A stretch of 64,000 nucleotides of DNA from Chalara sp. BL73 (Eukaryota; Ascomycota; Leotiomycetes; Helotiales). The stretch covers positions 372,001 through 436,000 of the forward strand of contig CAKJVC010000003.1 of assembly GCA_918026815.1 (NCBI GenBank). The letters are read 5' to 3'. Positions within the stretch are counted from its first letter, which is position 1. Every line of letters begins with the position of its first letter. A model generated the notes under the pieces. That model was not told the DNA's origin and made no database searches. It was given only the letters and a program-made list of their open reading frames with translations. Shown piece by piece: positions 22,935-33,388 of the stretch. The position numbers were made by a program, and so were the translations under genes.

Positions 22935-25900
22935 TCAGACAAGCATCTCAATACCATCATCATCAACCTTGGTAGCTTTGTTCTTCCCCGGACCCTTTGT
23001 CACCATATCTAGAATGCTGGACTTCTTTCTCTGGAGACTGATTTTGCCAGTGGTGGCCTTCGCCTTGGCCGATTCTTTAGTGCTGGCATCAACTTTGGCC
23101 TTCGTATCATCGCCGCCATTCACCTCGCTCAAACCAGTTCCTTCCAGCAACATCTTTGAAATTGCCTTCTCACCGGCTTCCTCCCCTGCCTTCTCATCAT
23201 CGCCTGCAACTCGGTCATCCAATTCAAGCTTGCTTTGGCCTAAAGCGTAAATCTGTTCCTCGATAGTGCCACGGGTGACAAGGCGAATAACCTCTACATT
23301 GCGCGTCTGGCCAACACGGTGAGCTCTGTTCTCGGCCTGACGGTCATCCTGTGGATTGAAGGAGCCATCGAAGATGATGACCTTGTTCGCGTACATTAGG
23401 TTGATACCGGTACCACCAGCCTTAGTAGTTAGTAGAAAAGCGGTAATGCTTTCATCATCACGGAAAGTATCGATCAAGGACTGCCGTTCATCGATCTTGG
23501 TGCTGCCGTCAATGCGAGTGTAAGAAATATATGAAGAATTGAGGACTGCTTCAAGTATGTCTAGCACAAGCGAAAACTGCGAGAAGATTAGGACTCGATC
23601 ACCATTCTCCTTGTACTCCTTGACAAGCTTAACCATTGACTCTACCTTACCAGAATCTAGCCAGGCAAGATCAGGTATGTCGAATGAGGAAATGCAAGGA
23701 TAAGTTATGCACCATCCATGAAGCCAGAAATCTGAGGCATTATGCATCTCTTCAATGAGATGGACCCGTTTAGCTGAAGCAGGAAAGTGGACGGGCTCCT
23801 TCTTGCGAAGAATGTCTGCCATCTTTTCAATCTTCTCCCTGGTAAAGTGGCGACGGAAGAGCAGTGGGTGGATAGAGGCTTTTCGCAATTGCATGAGAGG
23901 ATTGTTTTCGTCAGTTTTGGGTACTTTGCCTCCTTCAACTCTCAGTTTTGCTCGCTCACGTGCCTGATCAAGATGTCCATCGTATATGGCCTTTTGCGAT
24001 GTATGCAATGAGCAATACTCTACCCGACAGGTCTTCACGGGCAAATGCTTTAGGACTTGTGCCTTCTTTCGCCGGAGGACGAACGGAGTGAGCATAGACC
24101 TTGCTCGAGCAATTCTTTGAGCCGAAAGGAGGGCCGCATGATCGGCGTCACGAGTTGTTGCTTTGGCCTTGAAAATATAGCTCAAATCCTCTTGTCGTTC
24201 CCTGAAAACATCCGGAAGAATGAATGCTAAAAGAGCAGCCAGTTCTTGTAGATTGTTTTGCAGGGGCGTTCCAGTTAATAAAAGCTTAAATTTAGCAGGT
24301 ATTCTCACAAGCCCTTGATATCTTTGGGAGTTAAGATTCTTAAGATAATGCCCCTCATCGAAGACGACGACCTATGTATCATTAGTTTACAAACATAGCT
24401 TTAGATATATAAGGAACAACTTGCGTCTGGATTCAGCCGTCTCATGAACTTATTATCGTCTTTCTTTGCAGCGAGATCATAGGTAGTCACAATAACATTG
24501 ATAGTGCCCCGCCGTTCAAGAATGCTTTCACCCATCTCGAATCTTTCTTTCTGTGCACCGTAGTAAGGCTCAACGACGACGTCAGGAGAGAACTTTGGAA
24601 ATTCTCTCAGCCAATTTTCAAGCGTGGATCCTGGGACGATGATGAGGTGAGGACCAGGATGTCCTGTCTCAATAAGATGCGACAGGAAAGAAATAACTTG
24701 ACATGTCTTTCCGAGACCCATCTCATCGGCCAATATCCCGCTCAGCTCATGACGATACATCAAAGCTAGCCAGTTTAGGCCCACGACCTGATAGTCCTTC
24801 AACATGCAATCATCAGCCATCATGGCGGGTTTCTTTAAGAAAGCTACGGTGGCCTTTCTTCTATGGGTAGAAACAATCTTGACATCGTCATCTGCCGCAT
24901 CACCGCTAAGAGATACAGCCGCGCTACTTGGTGTCCCGATTCCAGAATCACGTTGAGACTCTACTTCATCCTCGAGAGAAGTCATTTCAAGCTCTCCACT
25001 TTTCGCAGAACCAAATACATCAAAACCCCATTTACCCATCTCATCAGCCAGAGGCTTTCCGAGCTTCTCACAAGTGCCAACTAGTTGATCAATAGCTTCG
25101 TAGCCATTAAACATATCCACAGCAGTGTCCACAATCTTGTCACCAATAGGAGCCCTAGCACTCTTTTTGCCACTTTTCAGTGTCGCTGGGTTAACGACAG
25201 CTCTAGCCGCTTCCATATTTTTGAAAGGTCGTGCAGCAATCATCAGATCTGCATTCGCTTGGGTGATGTTTGTTAACTCAATGAGCTCTGATGGCGTACA
25301 TATGTTGAGATATTTCAGAACTCTGCCACCAAGCTCAGGATCTTCTTCTGAAGCCGAAGCAACCCCGGAATCGTCGGAATCATAGTCGTGTACTGAAGCA
25401 GCGGGTGAAGAATGCGGTTTGAGTGGAGTAGGAGGCGCAACAGGTGACGATGGATGCCTCCGGCCCTGCATGAGCTTTCTTTTCGGTTTTGGAGGAGTGG
25501 CAAGAGGCTGTTTAGCGGCTGCTGCTTGAGTAGAAGAATATCTATCCTTGATGGATACAATAGGTGCGTTGAGGCCTCGTCTCATATCGGGTTGCAACTT
25601 CTTAGCAGGCTCTGAAGTTTCAAACTCATCATCAGATATAACTATATGCCTAGCAGCAGGTTCGGGCCCACCAGAGAGCAATAGCACTGCGTCATCAATT
25701 GAGCCTCTACTTGTCATAAGAGCATCCCGAGCAGCTAGAACCGTAATATGAGGAAATATTTGTCGAACTCTCATAATGTTGTCTTTCACTACACCACTGA
25801 ACGAATCTAGTGACACATCTTGTATTGCTTTTGCTCTTTCTGGCTTATGTTGCAAGTGTGGTTTCCTCGTTGTGCCATAGCCCATTGACATGGTATCTGA

Positions 25901-26593
25901 AGAAGTTCTAGTTTTAGCAACAAGATCAAAGCTTGTTGTGGGCTTATATGACGAGTTTCCAACAATCTGTTGAAACTTGGCATTTCCAGCACCGATCGCT
26001 CCATTTGTAGATCCAAAAGAGCTCCCACCGTGAGCTCTAGGAAGGAATGTTGAGGGCTTGATGTTTGCTCTGTCATTGTCATCATCGTCTGAACTTCCTC
26101 CCTTGTATTTTGGTCCAAAGTCCTCGTCGTCATCAATAGTAATGTACTTTGGCTGTGCAAATTTCGCGGCGACCGGAGGTCTAAATGTTGTTCCAGCTGG
26201 GGCCATGCTCATTGCCAAATTTGCTCGTGGTTTAACCGGCACGGGAGAGCCATTATAAGCGCCGCGAATAGGTGAATCGATCCTAGTTTGAAAAGGTGAA
26301 GAAGCGGGGACCTGAACCACAGACTGAGGAGCTGGGCTAGAACTTGTGTGAAAGGGGTGTACTGATCTATCGAGAATCTGAGTTGGCTGGGTTTCATAGG
26401 CGTGTCTAGCATTCGAAGGCGTGTCTGGTACATAATCCCCGAATAGTTCGTCTCCATCATCGGCACCAGAGTCGTAGGCGGCACCTGCGCTCGTAGCAGT
26501 GTAACCATTCAAGGTGCGCTGCCTCTTGACAGCTGGAGAATCTGATATTTCTTTTGAAAAAGTAGTCGAACTCGGGTTGAGATGAGCCATCAC
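22935..26593 (-). CDS. FUN30: Fun30/SMARCAD1-type SNF2 chromatin remodeller
   Basis: A Snf2-family ATPase of the Fun30/Fft/SMARCAD1 class that slides and edits nucleosomes, with roles in heterochromatin and DNA end resection. Two exons (24425-26593, 22935-24371) give 1201 residues. A disordered N-terminus is followed by a CUE-like domain (about 271-309, with IFPHITVLAARDALMTSRGS). The ATPase shows GILADEMGLGKT (Walker A 626-630), the DEGH box (728-731), KLLLTGTPLQNNL, RVLIFSQFS, TTKAGGTGINL and QAENRAHRVGQ. The intron (24372-24424, 53 nt) can only keep frame as a GC-AG intron: exon ...NPD, donor GCAAGT, acceptor CATAG, then VVVFDEGH. The C-terminus is Lys/Glu-rich. It diverges from VMA21. Confidence 0.94.
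24372..24424 (-). other. GC-AG intron in FUN30
   Basis: The donor is GCAAGT, the acceptor ACATAG, with a CTAAT-like branch point in between. The neighbouring GT dinucleotides (at 24420 and 24417) both break the frame before DEGH, whereas the GC donor joins in phase 0 and yields the conserved order RRLNP-D-VVVFDEGH. Confidence 0.8.
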
Positions 26594-27056
26594 AGCGGAA
26601 CGGGATTTGGTGTGGTAAGGTGTGAGAGTTAAAGGGCTCTATCGGCTGGCCTGATAAGAACAAGAATGAGAATAAGAAAGACTGGCGTATATATATTAGT
26701 GCGAGTAAAGCGTCAAAGTAACATCTCCAATGCGGCCTCAGTATCCCACTTTCTAGAATTCTACTGTCCCTGGTGGTTCTTCTCCCTACGCTGAAAGGAA
26801 AACGATAGAGATTGGTACAGGAATACCTCCAAGGAAACTGACAGCTGCTCAGGCAACACCAATATGGAGTCTTCCCCAGGAAAGGGTGCAGGTTGTTGTT
26901 GGCCGAATGGGGCTCAGCGGCTGCACGCTTAAAAAAAATATAGTGATTCACACGCGTGCTTAGTTCGCGACATCCTTGTCAGTCTCGCGCTATCATTCAT
27001 TCACCAGACTGCGCAGCAGCCTCATTTGCACCAACCACAGCTACGACAAAGACAAT
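26594..27056. promoter_or_regulatory. Shared FUN30/VMA21 promoter region
   Basis: 463 bp between divergent start codons. Nothing specific is recognisable. Confidence 0.4.
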
Positions 27057-27488
27057 ATGGCAACACGAAGAAATGTAGCAAGTGAGAAGACTGCTCTAGA
27101 GAAGAACGATGCCCATGCTCCTGCGAGTAAGAGCGATATCACACCTGCCGTTCCTGCGTGAGCCTCCCGGATTCTTCTGGTCACATGAGTTCGCATTAAT
27201 GAGACAATCCCAGGCATGTGATCTATAAGCTACTAGGCTTTACTGTTGCTATGGCAGTCGTTCCCATTACCTCTTACTTCCTCACTCTCAATTCCATTTT
27301 TGGTGGTATGTGCTGTCCCAGCTCAATTTGTTGGAGAATACTGACCATACATAGGCAATTCAACATGGGCTGGTGCTACAGCGGCTCTCATGGCGAATGT
27401 TGTTTTAATAGGCTATATTATTGTTGCCATGAAAGAGGATGACAGTGAGCCTACCAAGGCAGCTGAGATATCACGGAAAGATTTGTAA
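27057..27488 (+). CDS. VMA21: V-ATPase assembly factor Vma21
   Basis: A small ER membrane chaperone needed to assemble the V0 sector of the vacuolar ATPase. Three exons (27057-27157, 27214-27305, 27355-27488) join in frame to 108 residues. After a hydrophilic N-terminus, two membrane segments appear: HVIYKLLGFTVAMAVVPITS and ATAALMANVVLIGYIIVAM. Between them is the family loop NSIFGGNSTWAG. The C-terminus EISRKDL resembles a dilysine-type ER retrieval tail. Introns are 56 and 49 nt with GTGAGC and GTATGT donors. Confidence 0.94.
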
Positions 27489-27927
27489 TGTAGATGGGAC
27501 TTGTCAAAGTTACTAGGGAGAAGAAATCTTCAAGAAAAGCAAGGGTGCAAATGGTGGTGTGGAATTGGTTGATTAGGTTTATAAATACCTCTGCAGCAAC
27601 CACATCACATTGTGAGCTTCTAAAAAAACTACCTTGTAGGTAAGTTACTGCAATCTTGAGCATACCCTTATCTCGGAACGAATCCTGTATTCATTGCACT
27701 GACCCGTGTACCCCCCCCCCCTGTTGGGAGCCTCGGAGCTCCATATATGAGAATCTACTGCAAACACAGACACATCCAAAACGCCTCCCTATCCTTAAAT
27801 TATATCCCATGAATCCTCATGAGAAGCCCGCGTCATAAACTTCATTAAACCATTTTGCACTTCTGCAATTTCTAGTAGAACGTCCACCTCTAGGCCACGA
27901 TAAGGTGTGCTCATAGAGAGCAGTGGC
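27489..27927. other. Spacer between convergent VMA21 and DUF2406 genes
   Basis: 3' flanks with a run of C residues near 27711-27721. No gene seen. Confidence 0.6.
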
Positions 27928-29618
27928 TTAGGAACTTCTGCTAAATCTCTTTCCAAACCAACTTTTACGTTTCTCTCCTGGAGTCGGTCGCACTGCTGGT
28001 GGAGGTCCTCCGTTTGAAGCCGAAGCTCCTAGTCGAATTGGTGGTTTCGCGCCTGAAGCTTCTTTCCGCGGAACTGGAGGAGGCCCGTAATTCTGTTGTC
28101 CATAATCCTGTTGTCCATAATTTTGTTGTCCGTAATTCTGTTGCCCATAGCTCTGTTGTCCATAATTTCGAGAACTGTATTGCTCACTAATACCACTTCC
28201 AGGCGGTTGGAATGACGGGCTGCCGCCAAATCCACTGAACCCATATGTCTCGGGTTGGTCTTTGTGAGGCAGCGTCGCTATCCTATCTACTGATGAATTC
28301 TCGCTACTAGGATCGGTCAGATAGCCAGCGGGATCCGGTATGCTTCCTGACGCCGTGGTTACTGTCTCATAGGAATGCTGGTTTCCTGGGGCTGGATATA
28401 CACCCTGCCCCCCATTGAAGTGAGGTTCAGACGCTGTTCGTGGGTAACGTGCGCGGTTAGGAAGATAACCATTGCTTGGTCCCATACTATCGCCAGTGTT
28501 GTAATAACTATCAGGCCTGGTCATCACGTTTGATCTACCATCAATGTAGCTTTCAGGTCGATATGACTGAGAGCGACCTCCCCCATAGTAGCCATTTGGA
28601 GGATACCTAGGTCTTTCTTCAGTACCTATATAGCCTATGTTAGCAGATCATCCCATGCTCTTCTTCCCTCCGGTTCCATTGCTGCTGAGGTCAGGACCAG
28701 CCAACAGTGTAGTCAAGCCACTAAACAGATGTGATTTGTCTTTTCAGTTATCTCGATCACGACCATTGGCAGCCCAACATACCGCACGGCCAGTTTTCCA
28801 CGTACGCGTCCGCGGTTTGGACAATATTGTCCTTCTAATTCTGAGCCAGGCTCCAAAGGACAAATGGGGGAAAGCAGAGAAAACATTCATTAATAGAAAT
28901 GAAAGACATACTTGCAAAGTAACTGCTCCGACGATTGAATTGTGATTGTGCATCGGTCGAATCAGTTCCTGTTGACATATTAGATGTCCGCTGAGGACAG
29001 AATGGCGTCAGGAGTCTAACCGCTGCGGATATGGATTGATTTCCTTGAGTAGTTGCCATCTATGGCTTCCTCAAAAGCCCGTATTGTATCCAGAGGTCTT
29101 TCCCACCGACTGCGTGTTGGATTTGAGCGATCCGGATCGGCTGCGTTGGGGCATGTAAGCTTCCAATCGTAGTTTGGAATACGGCCGCACATACCTATTG
29201 GATTTCCATTCTTATCGTAATGTTGAAGATCCCGAATGGAAGGCAATTTATTTTCTTGCTTTGCAACCTCCGCTATAGAATGTCAATATATTTTGACCGG
29301 TGAATTATCCCTAGCCAGCTATGTATTGTACTTACAAGGCTCGGCCTCATTTATTGCTAATGAGGGATCTGCTTTGGAAGTAAGTCGTCGCGCTTGCTTC
29401 TCCTCATGAGTCTCATGTAGGTCGATTTTCGCGGCGCCGCCAGAACTCTTATGCGAATGCTTTGAGCTAAAACTGAAGGACGTCTATTGATATTAGCCTC
29501 CATATTTTGACCGATTAGCGAGGGCTTCAGATACCTTTGTTCGGTGCTGCGTAGGTCGTTGCTGAGGGCCTGGCGGTGTGGGGAGTGGGTGATTATTTGC
29601 TGACATCGTCGCAGACAT
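27928..29618 (-). CDS. DUF2406 protein with Tyr-Gly-Gln-Gln repeats
   Basis: A fungal-specific DUF2406 protein, related to yeast YMR295C, whose molecular role I cannot name. My model has six exons (29535-29618, 29336-29483, 29195-29272, 29021-29140, 28912-28968, 27928-28625), in frame, 366 residues. The DUF core is clear: TSFSFSSKHSHKSS, KIDLHETHEEKQARRL, SKADPSLAINEAEPSE, then NGNPIADPDRSNPTRSRWER and PLDTIRAFEEAIDG. The C-terminal half is disordered, with repeated NYGQQ-type units, a PPPVPRK SH3-ligand-like motif and a basic tail (KRKSWFGKRFSRSS) that may bind membranes. Exon 4 uses a weak GTTAGA donor and the last intron is 286 nt long, so the middle of the model is less sure than the ends. 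Confidence 0.78.
28085..28170 (-). repeat. 15-nt coding tandem repeat (YGQQN/S/D units)
   Basis: Five degenerate 15-nt units plus a partial sixth encode consecutive Tyr-Gly-Gln-Gln-(Asn/Ser/Asp) blocks in the DUF2406 protein. Confidence 0.85.
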
Positions 29619-31533
29619 AATATATCTATGATTAAGTATGTGGAAGTCGTTGGCACTTTTCGATTTTGATCAAAAGAATGTTGCGCCTTATCGCAAGTGA
29701 AACTCGCTTGGCGCGAGGAGGCTGGTAAAGATGGATGAAGTGGTATCGAGATTTGAAGTCCTTCGTGTGTTGTGCTATGGTATTGTCAAAGGCTGGGGTG
29801 GCGTCTATACAACCAAGTCGTGAATCAGACTCGCATTGGAGTTGACTACTGTCATTCGTACACAGCACAGTAGTGGCTGCTAGTAAAAATGTTGGGTGAC
29901 TGGATACGAGGCAACGAAGGGATGGCTGCTCCGGTTCCGAAGCAATACCTAGACTTAAGTAAGGCCAGCGATATGCCAATTGAAGTGTACGGGTTATTTG
30001 TATGAGAGCGAGTGTGTCAAAGCAAAATATCTGATCATAAAAACGCGAGAAGGAGACTGACGACGGTGTTGGCGGGAGGTTGGGGGGGGGGGGGAGGTTC
30101 CTTCTTTTATTCTATCAAGTGGGAGCGCCGGAAGCCGCGTACCAAAAGTCAATTACTAGCCCAAGAGAAGACTGCTTCCTACTGGGTGCCGCGCAGCTTC
30201 AAGCTGGTTTAGGGCACAGATATCTCTACTTGCATACGGTAGAAGTACGCAAGCTACTGTAGGCTATTACTAGTGTGCCTCCATGGTCCCATACGAACAG
30301 CTCAGTGCTGATTTACAGGTTCGGGTCCCTGTATACGTAGGTTGTCACATATAGCTACGCTATTGTGGATCAGGGTTTGCAGTAGGGGCGATCATTCGCG
30401 CAAGGAGAGCGGAGTCACAACGTTTTCCCCGTCCATGCTCCATTCAGTCCGGCAGTGTGGGAGACTGGCAGTAAGTAGGTTTATGGCGAAGGCGATAGTG
30501 ACGTCGCGTCTTTGGGGAGGTTTTTTTTTGGTAAAACCTTGTCGTTTCCACAACAGCAACATGCTATGAAGATCAGGCTGATCATTGTCCTCTTATGATA
30601 TGTCATGGAAGCACATATACAGTATACTAGTTATTTTTATTACTTTTTATTGTTGAGATCTCTGAAAACCTGAATACTACCCTTACCTGGAGGAGCTCCC
30701 CCTGGCCCTTAGCTTACTCGGGCACGACAGCGAGGCAAAGATTTAGCCCATTGAGTGGCTAAACTCTTAAATATGCAGGGATAGGAGGAATAGTTCGGTT
30801 ACCAGTCAAATATGAAAATTGGTGGGTTGCACTATTCCGGAAAGTGTGCGCTTGACAACCTTGCTGAAAGGGCTGAGTTATATAAATCGTCCGGAGCTCG
30901 GAACCACTCGTACCCAGCCAGGGTTGAATATTCTGCTCTTAGGCAAACTGTCTTAATGTATAGGTGCCTCATCGAGTTTATAATACGGACTTTAAAAGAA
31001 TGGTGACCACGCCATAAACAGAATTGAACACATCTGAAAACGGTTAAGGGACCGCCAAAACACCAAGACTACTAGTCACAATTGTAATAGCCACTAAATA
31101 AATCTCTTGGGGGAGGAATGCTCATAAAGCGATACATAACTGAAGTTTGACCCAAACGCAGTTCTGAGAGAAGAATTGTTGCACTCCCAAGCTGTGACGA
31201 GTCCCAATGGTCCAGATGACCATCTCACAAAACATTATATCAAGTGCACACTCTGCACATGCTGTACGCCGTTTGTCAAGGTATTAGAAAGATGTGGTCA
31301 CGATAATATTGCCTCTAGCGTATCGGTACCTATAGCCTAACCATCTACACACATTTGAAACTTTGACCTATTCAAGTATCTTTCATATCGTGGAACATTT
31401 TGGTTGGTATTTGCTTTATTTGGGACTACAAGCGATTCCGTGCTATGCTATCATCGCTGCCCCGTTACAGAGACCGAATCTGGGCATAACCTCCATTCCA
31501 TGCATCAAACTCCAAACCCGCCGTCCATGCACC
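29619..31533. other. 1.9-kb intergenic region
   Basis: It contains the upstream region of the DUF2406 gene and the 3' flank of RPL33 (same strand). A 13-G run lies at 30082-30094. Short frames (for example 30812-31006 plus) show no domain. I see no gene. Confidence 0.5.
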
Positions 31534-32280
31534 TTAGATGGAAGATGGGTAAAGCATAACACGAACCGATGCGCCGAAGGATTTAGGGGGAAGATTTGTT
31601 CTGAATTGTGCCCGTACTACGCCAGAGTTGCCTTTAACTTATTAGTTGTTGATTTCGTGTTCCATCATTTTCACCTACCGTGTGGTCTCGTAATTTTTCC
31701 CCAGATAACTCGAATTTTCGATCCTCTAACTTCCTTGTGTGCGCGATAAACAAAGGCGACCTTCTTTCCAAGATAGAAGCTAGAAAAGGTCAATAAATTA
31801 CCTCCCTTTCCCAAAAATAATACGTACTTTGCTGCGTTGGTATCATCAACGCCCTCAATCTTAATTAGAGACGTTCCTGGGTTGGTGTTTCTCTTGCCAC
31901 GTTGGTAGCTCAAATGGCGACCCCTAGAAAGATAACCCGTCAGTACCTCACTTGATTTCTTAAGATGGCATGAGTATCGCGAGTATCGTTGATCGGTAGG
32001 CTATGTGATCTGTTCCCTCCTCTTGACAGCCATTGTTCGACATTTCCTGCGATACTTTGTGGTCCTCTAAATATGATAATACTCACTTGACGTAGACTAA
32101 AAAAATTGAGGTCAGCGCCATTCTCACACATGCTTTAGATTTGAATATCCACTGTCGCACGCTCATACGTATGCTCTCAAGCAACGCTCGCCATGGGGTA
32201 TGATAATTGCAATTATATTCGTGTTCGAGGCTCTGGAATGGAAGTATTGACTTACGGCGGCTGCCAGCTTCTGAAGGCAT
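31534..32280 (-). CDS. RPL33: 60S ribosomal protein eL33 (Rpl33, L35Ae family)
   Basis: A structural protein of the large ribosomal subunit. Five exons (32256-32280, 32087-32096, 31828-31923, 31679-31779, 31534-31631) join in frame to 109 residues, the family length. The sequence reads [20 protein letters not shown], then [60 protein letters not shown] and [16 protein letters not shown]. The second exon is only 10 nt, flanked by introns of 159 and 163 nt, long for this window. Long first introns are common in fungal ribosomal protein genes. The longest plain ORF (31671-31913) covers exon 3 and part of exon 4 only and contains intron sequence. Confidence 0.95.
32087..32096 (-). other. 10-nt microexon of RPL33
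   Basis: The exon TCTACGTCAA encodes the Leu-Tyr-Val-Lys step of SRLYVKGRHL. It lies between a TTTTTTTAG acceptor and a GTGAGT donor. Omitting it deletes 10 nt and shifts the frame. Confidence 0.9.
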
Positions 32281-33388
32281 CTTGACTATAATCTCCCGCA
32301 ATTCGAATTCGAGAGGGTTGGGCAACGACTCTTCTTTGTAGAAGACTGTTGGACTGAAATTGGTTGTCGAGATTTGGCGTTGATGTTCTTCACTATTGCA
32401 GAAATTCGTTTGTGGCCTAAGCGAGGCAAGTCCCAAGAAAAGTGGGGGACCATCGAAGAAGCAGAATTTAGAAAGCGGTGAGTGTTTGACAGGAGCGGCC
32501 GCATTGACGCATGGAGCCTCAGGCTTTAGCGTCAACAGTCATTCTCTTCTACAGAGGGGTATTTGTCAAGTTCATTTGTCTCGGGTTCCGATGATACTTG
32601 ACTCTCGAATATCAAACATTTCACTCTTTTCTTTCCCCCAGTATGTAATTAATTCAAACCGCGCTGAGAATCAGCCGCAGGCAATGTGTCATATGTGGTG
32701 AAAAGAAAGTTTCTCCAGCTAGCTTCCAAACCTTCAATTGCTTACTCACGTCGTACTTTAAGTGCAGACCCTCTAAACACCGCAAATTCCGAGGTTTGGG
32801 GACATGTACAGCACCTTGCCGCTGTAATTGGGCCGCCAGTGGGTGTCTCGAACATGTAAGGTGCTTTATAATCACCCTGGATAGACAAGCTCTGTAAAGA
32901 GGGATTGACCTTAGATGCTCTTTAGAGTCTGGTAATGGCACTGATTTCCCTTTCATCAATTCACTATCCCGTTGACAGTACAGTATGGTGATTCGGTGTC
33001 AACTCTTTTACGCAAGAAAAATAACCCCCACCAAGAAGTGACAGCCGTACCCAAATCCATCTTTTTGTATTCATGTCCTCGGATATCTCCAAACATTAAT
33101 CGCACCAAATCTGCCACAAACTAATGACTTGGAGTCTTCGGGTACCCGACTGAGGAAAATAAATCATATTTCATCCGGCCATCCCACCACTGAGCGAGCC
33201 CCGCAGTCGCAGGTCGCTAACCTACCTTACCTCGAAGCCTCCTTCAAAACTCAACATTTTCCGGCGGTATCAAACATCAACCACTCTGAAAAAAAACCCC
33301 CCTCGGTTGTCGGCCTAGTCCTGTCTGTTGTTGATTCTCATCTCTTTTCTTCTGGTATCCTCTTCATCCGCCTGGTCAACACCTCACA
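32281..33388. other. RPL33/ZWF1 divergent promoter region
   Basis: A 1.1-kb interval between divergent start codons. The last 200 bp before ZWF1 are C- and T-rich, as in 5' leaders. The open frames (32654-32959 minus, 33129-33404 plus) have no family signature. Confidence 0.45.

Noticed and set aside
26940..27060. Upstream extension of VMA21 from 26976
   Set aside because: The extension begins at TTG, and the ATG at 27057 gives a family-length product.
28783..28834. Internal exon of the DUF2406 gene between good acceptor and donor signals
   Set aside because: Its 52-nt length breaks the frame with both neighbouring exons in every splice combination I tried.
30082..30094. 13-G homopolymer as a possible structural element
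   Set aside because: A single G-run, not near a start site, with no further G-tracts arranged for a quadruplex; probably a simple-sequence tract.
30300..30335. Possible tRNA T-arm (ACAGG...CCTGT around TTCGGGTC)
   Set aside because: The loop is 8 nt, not 7, and no acceptor stem, D-arm or anticodon arm can be laid out around it.
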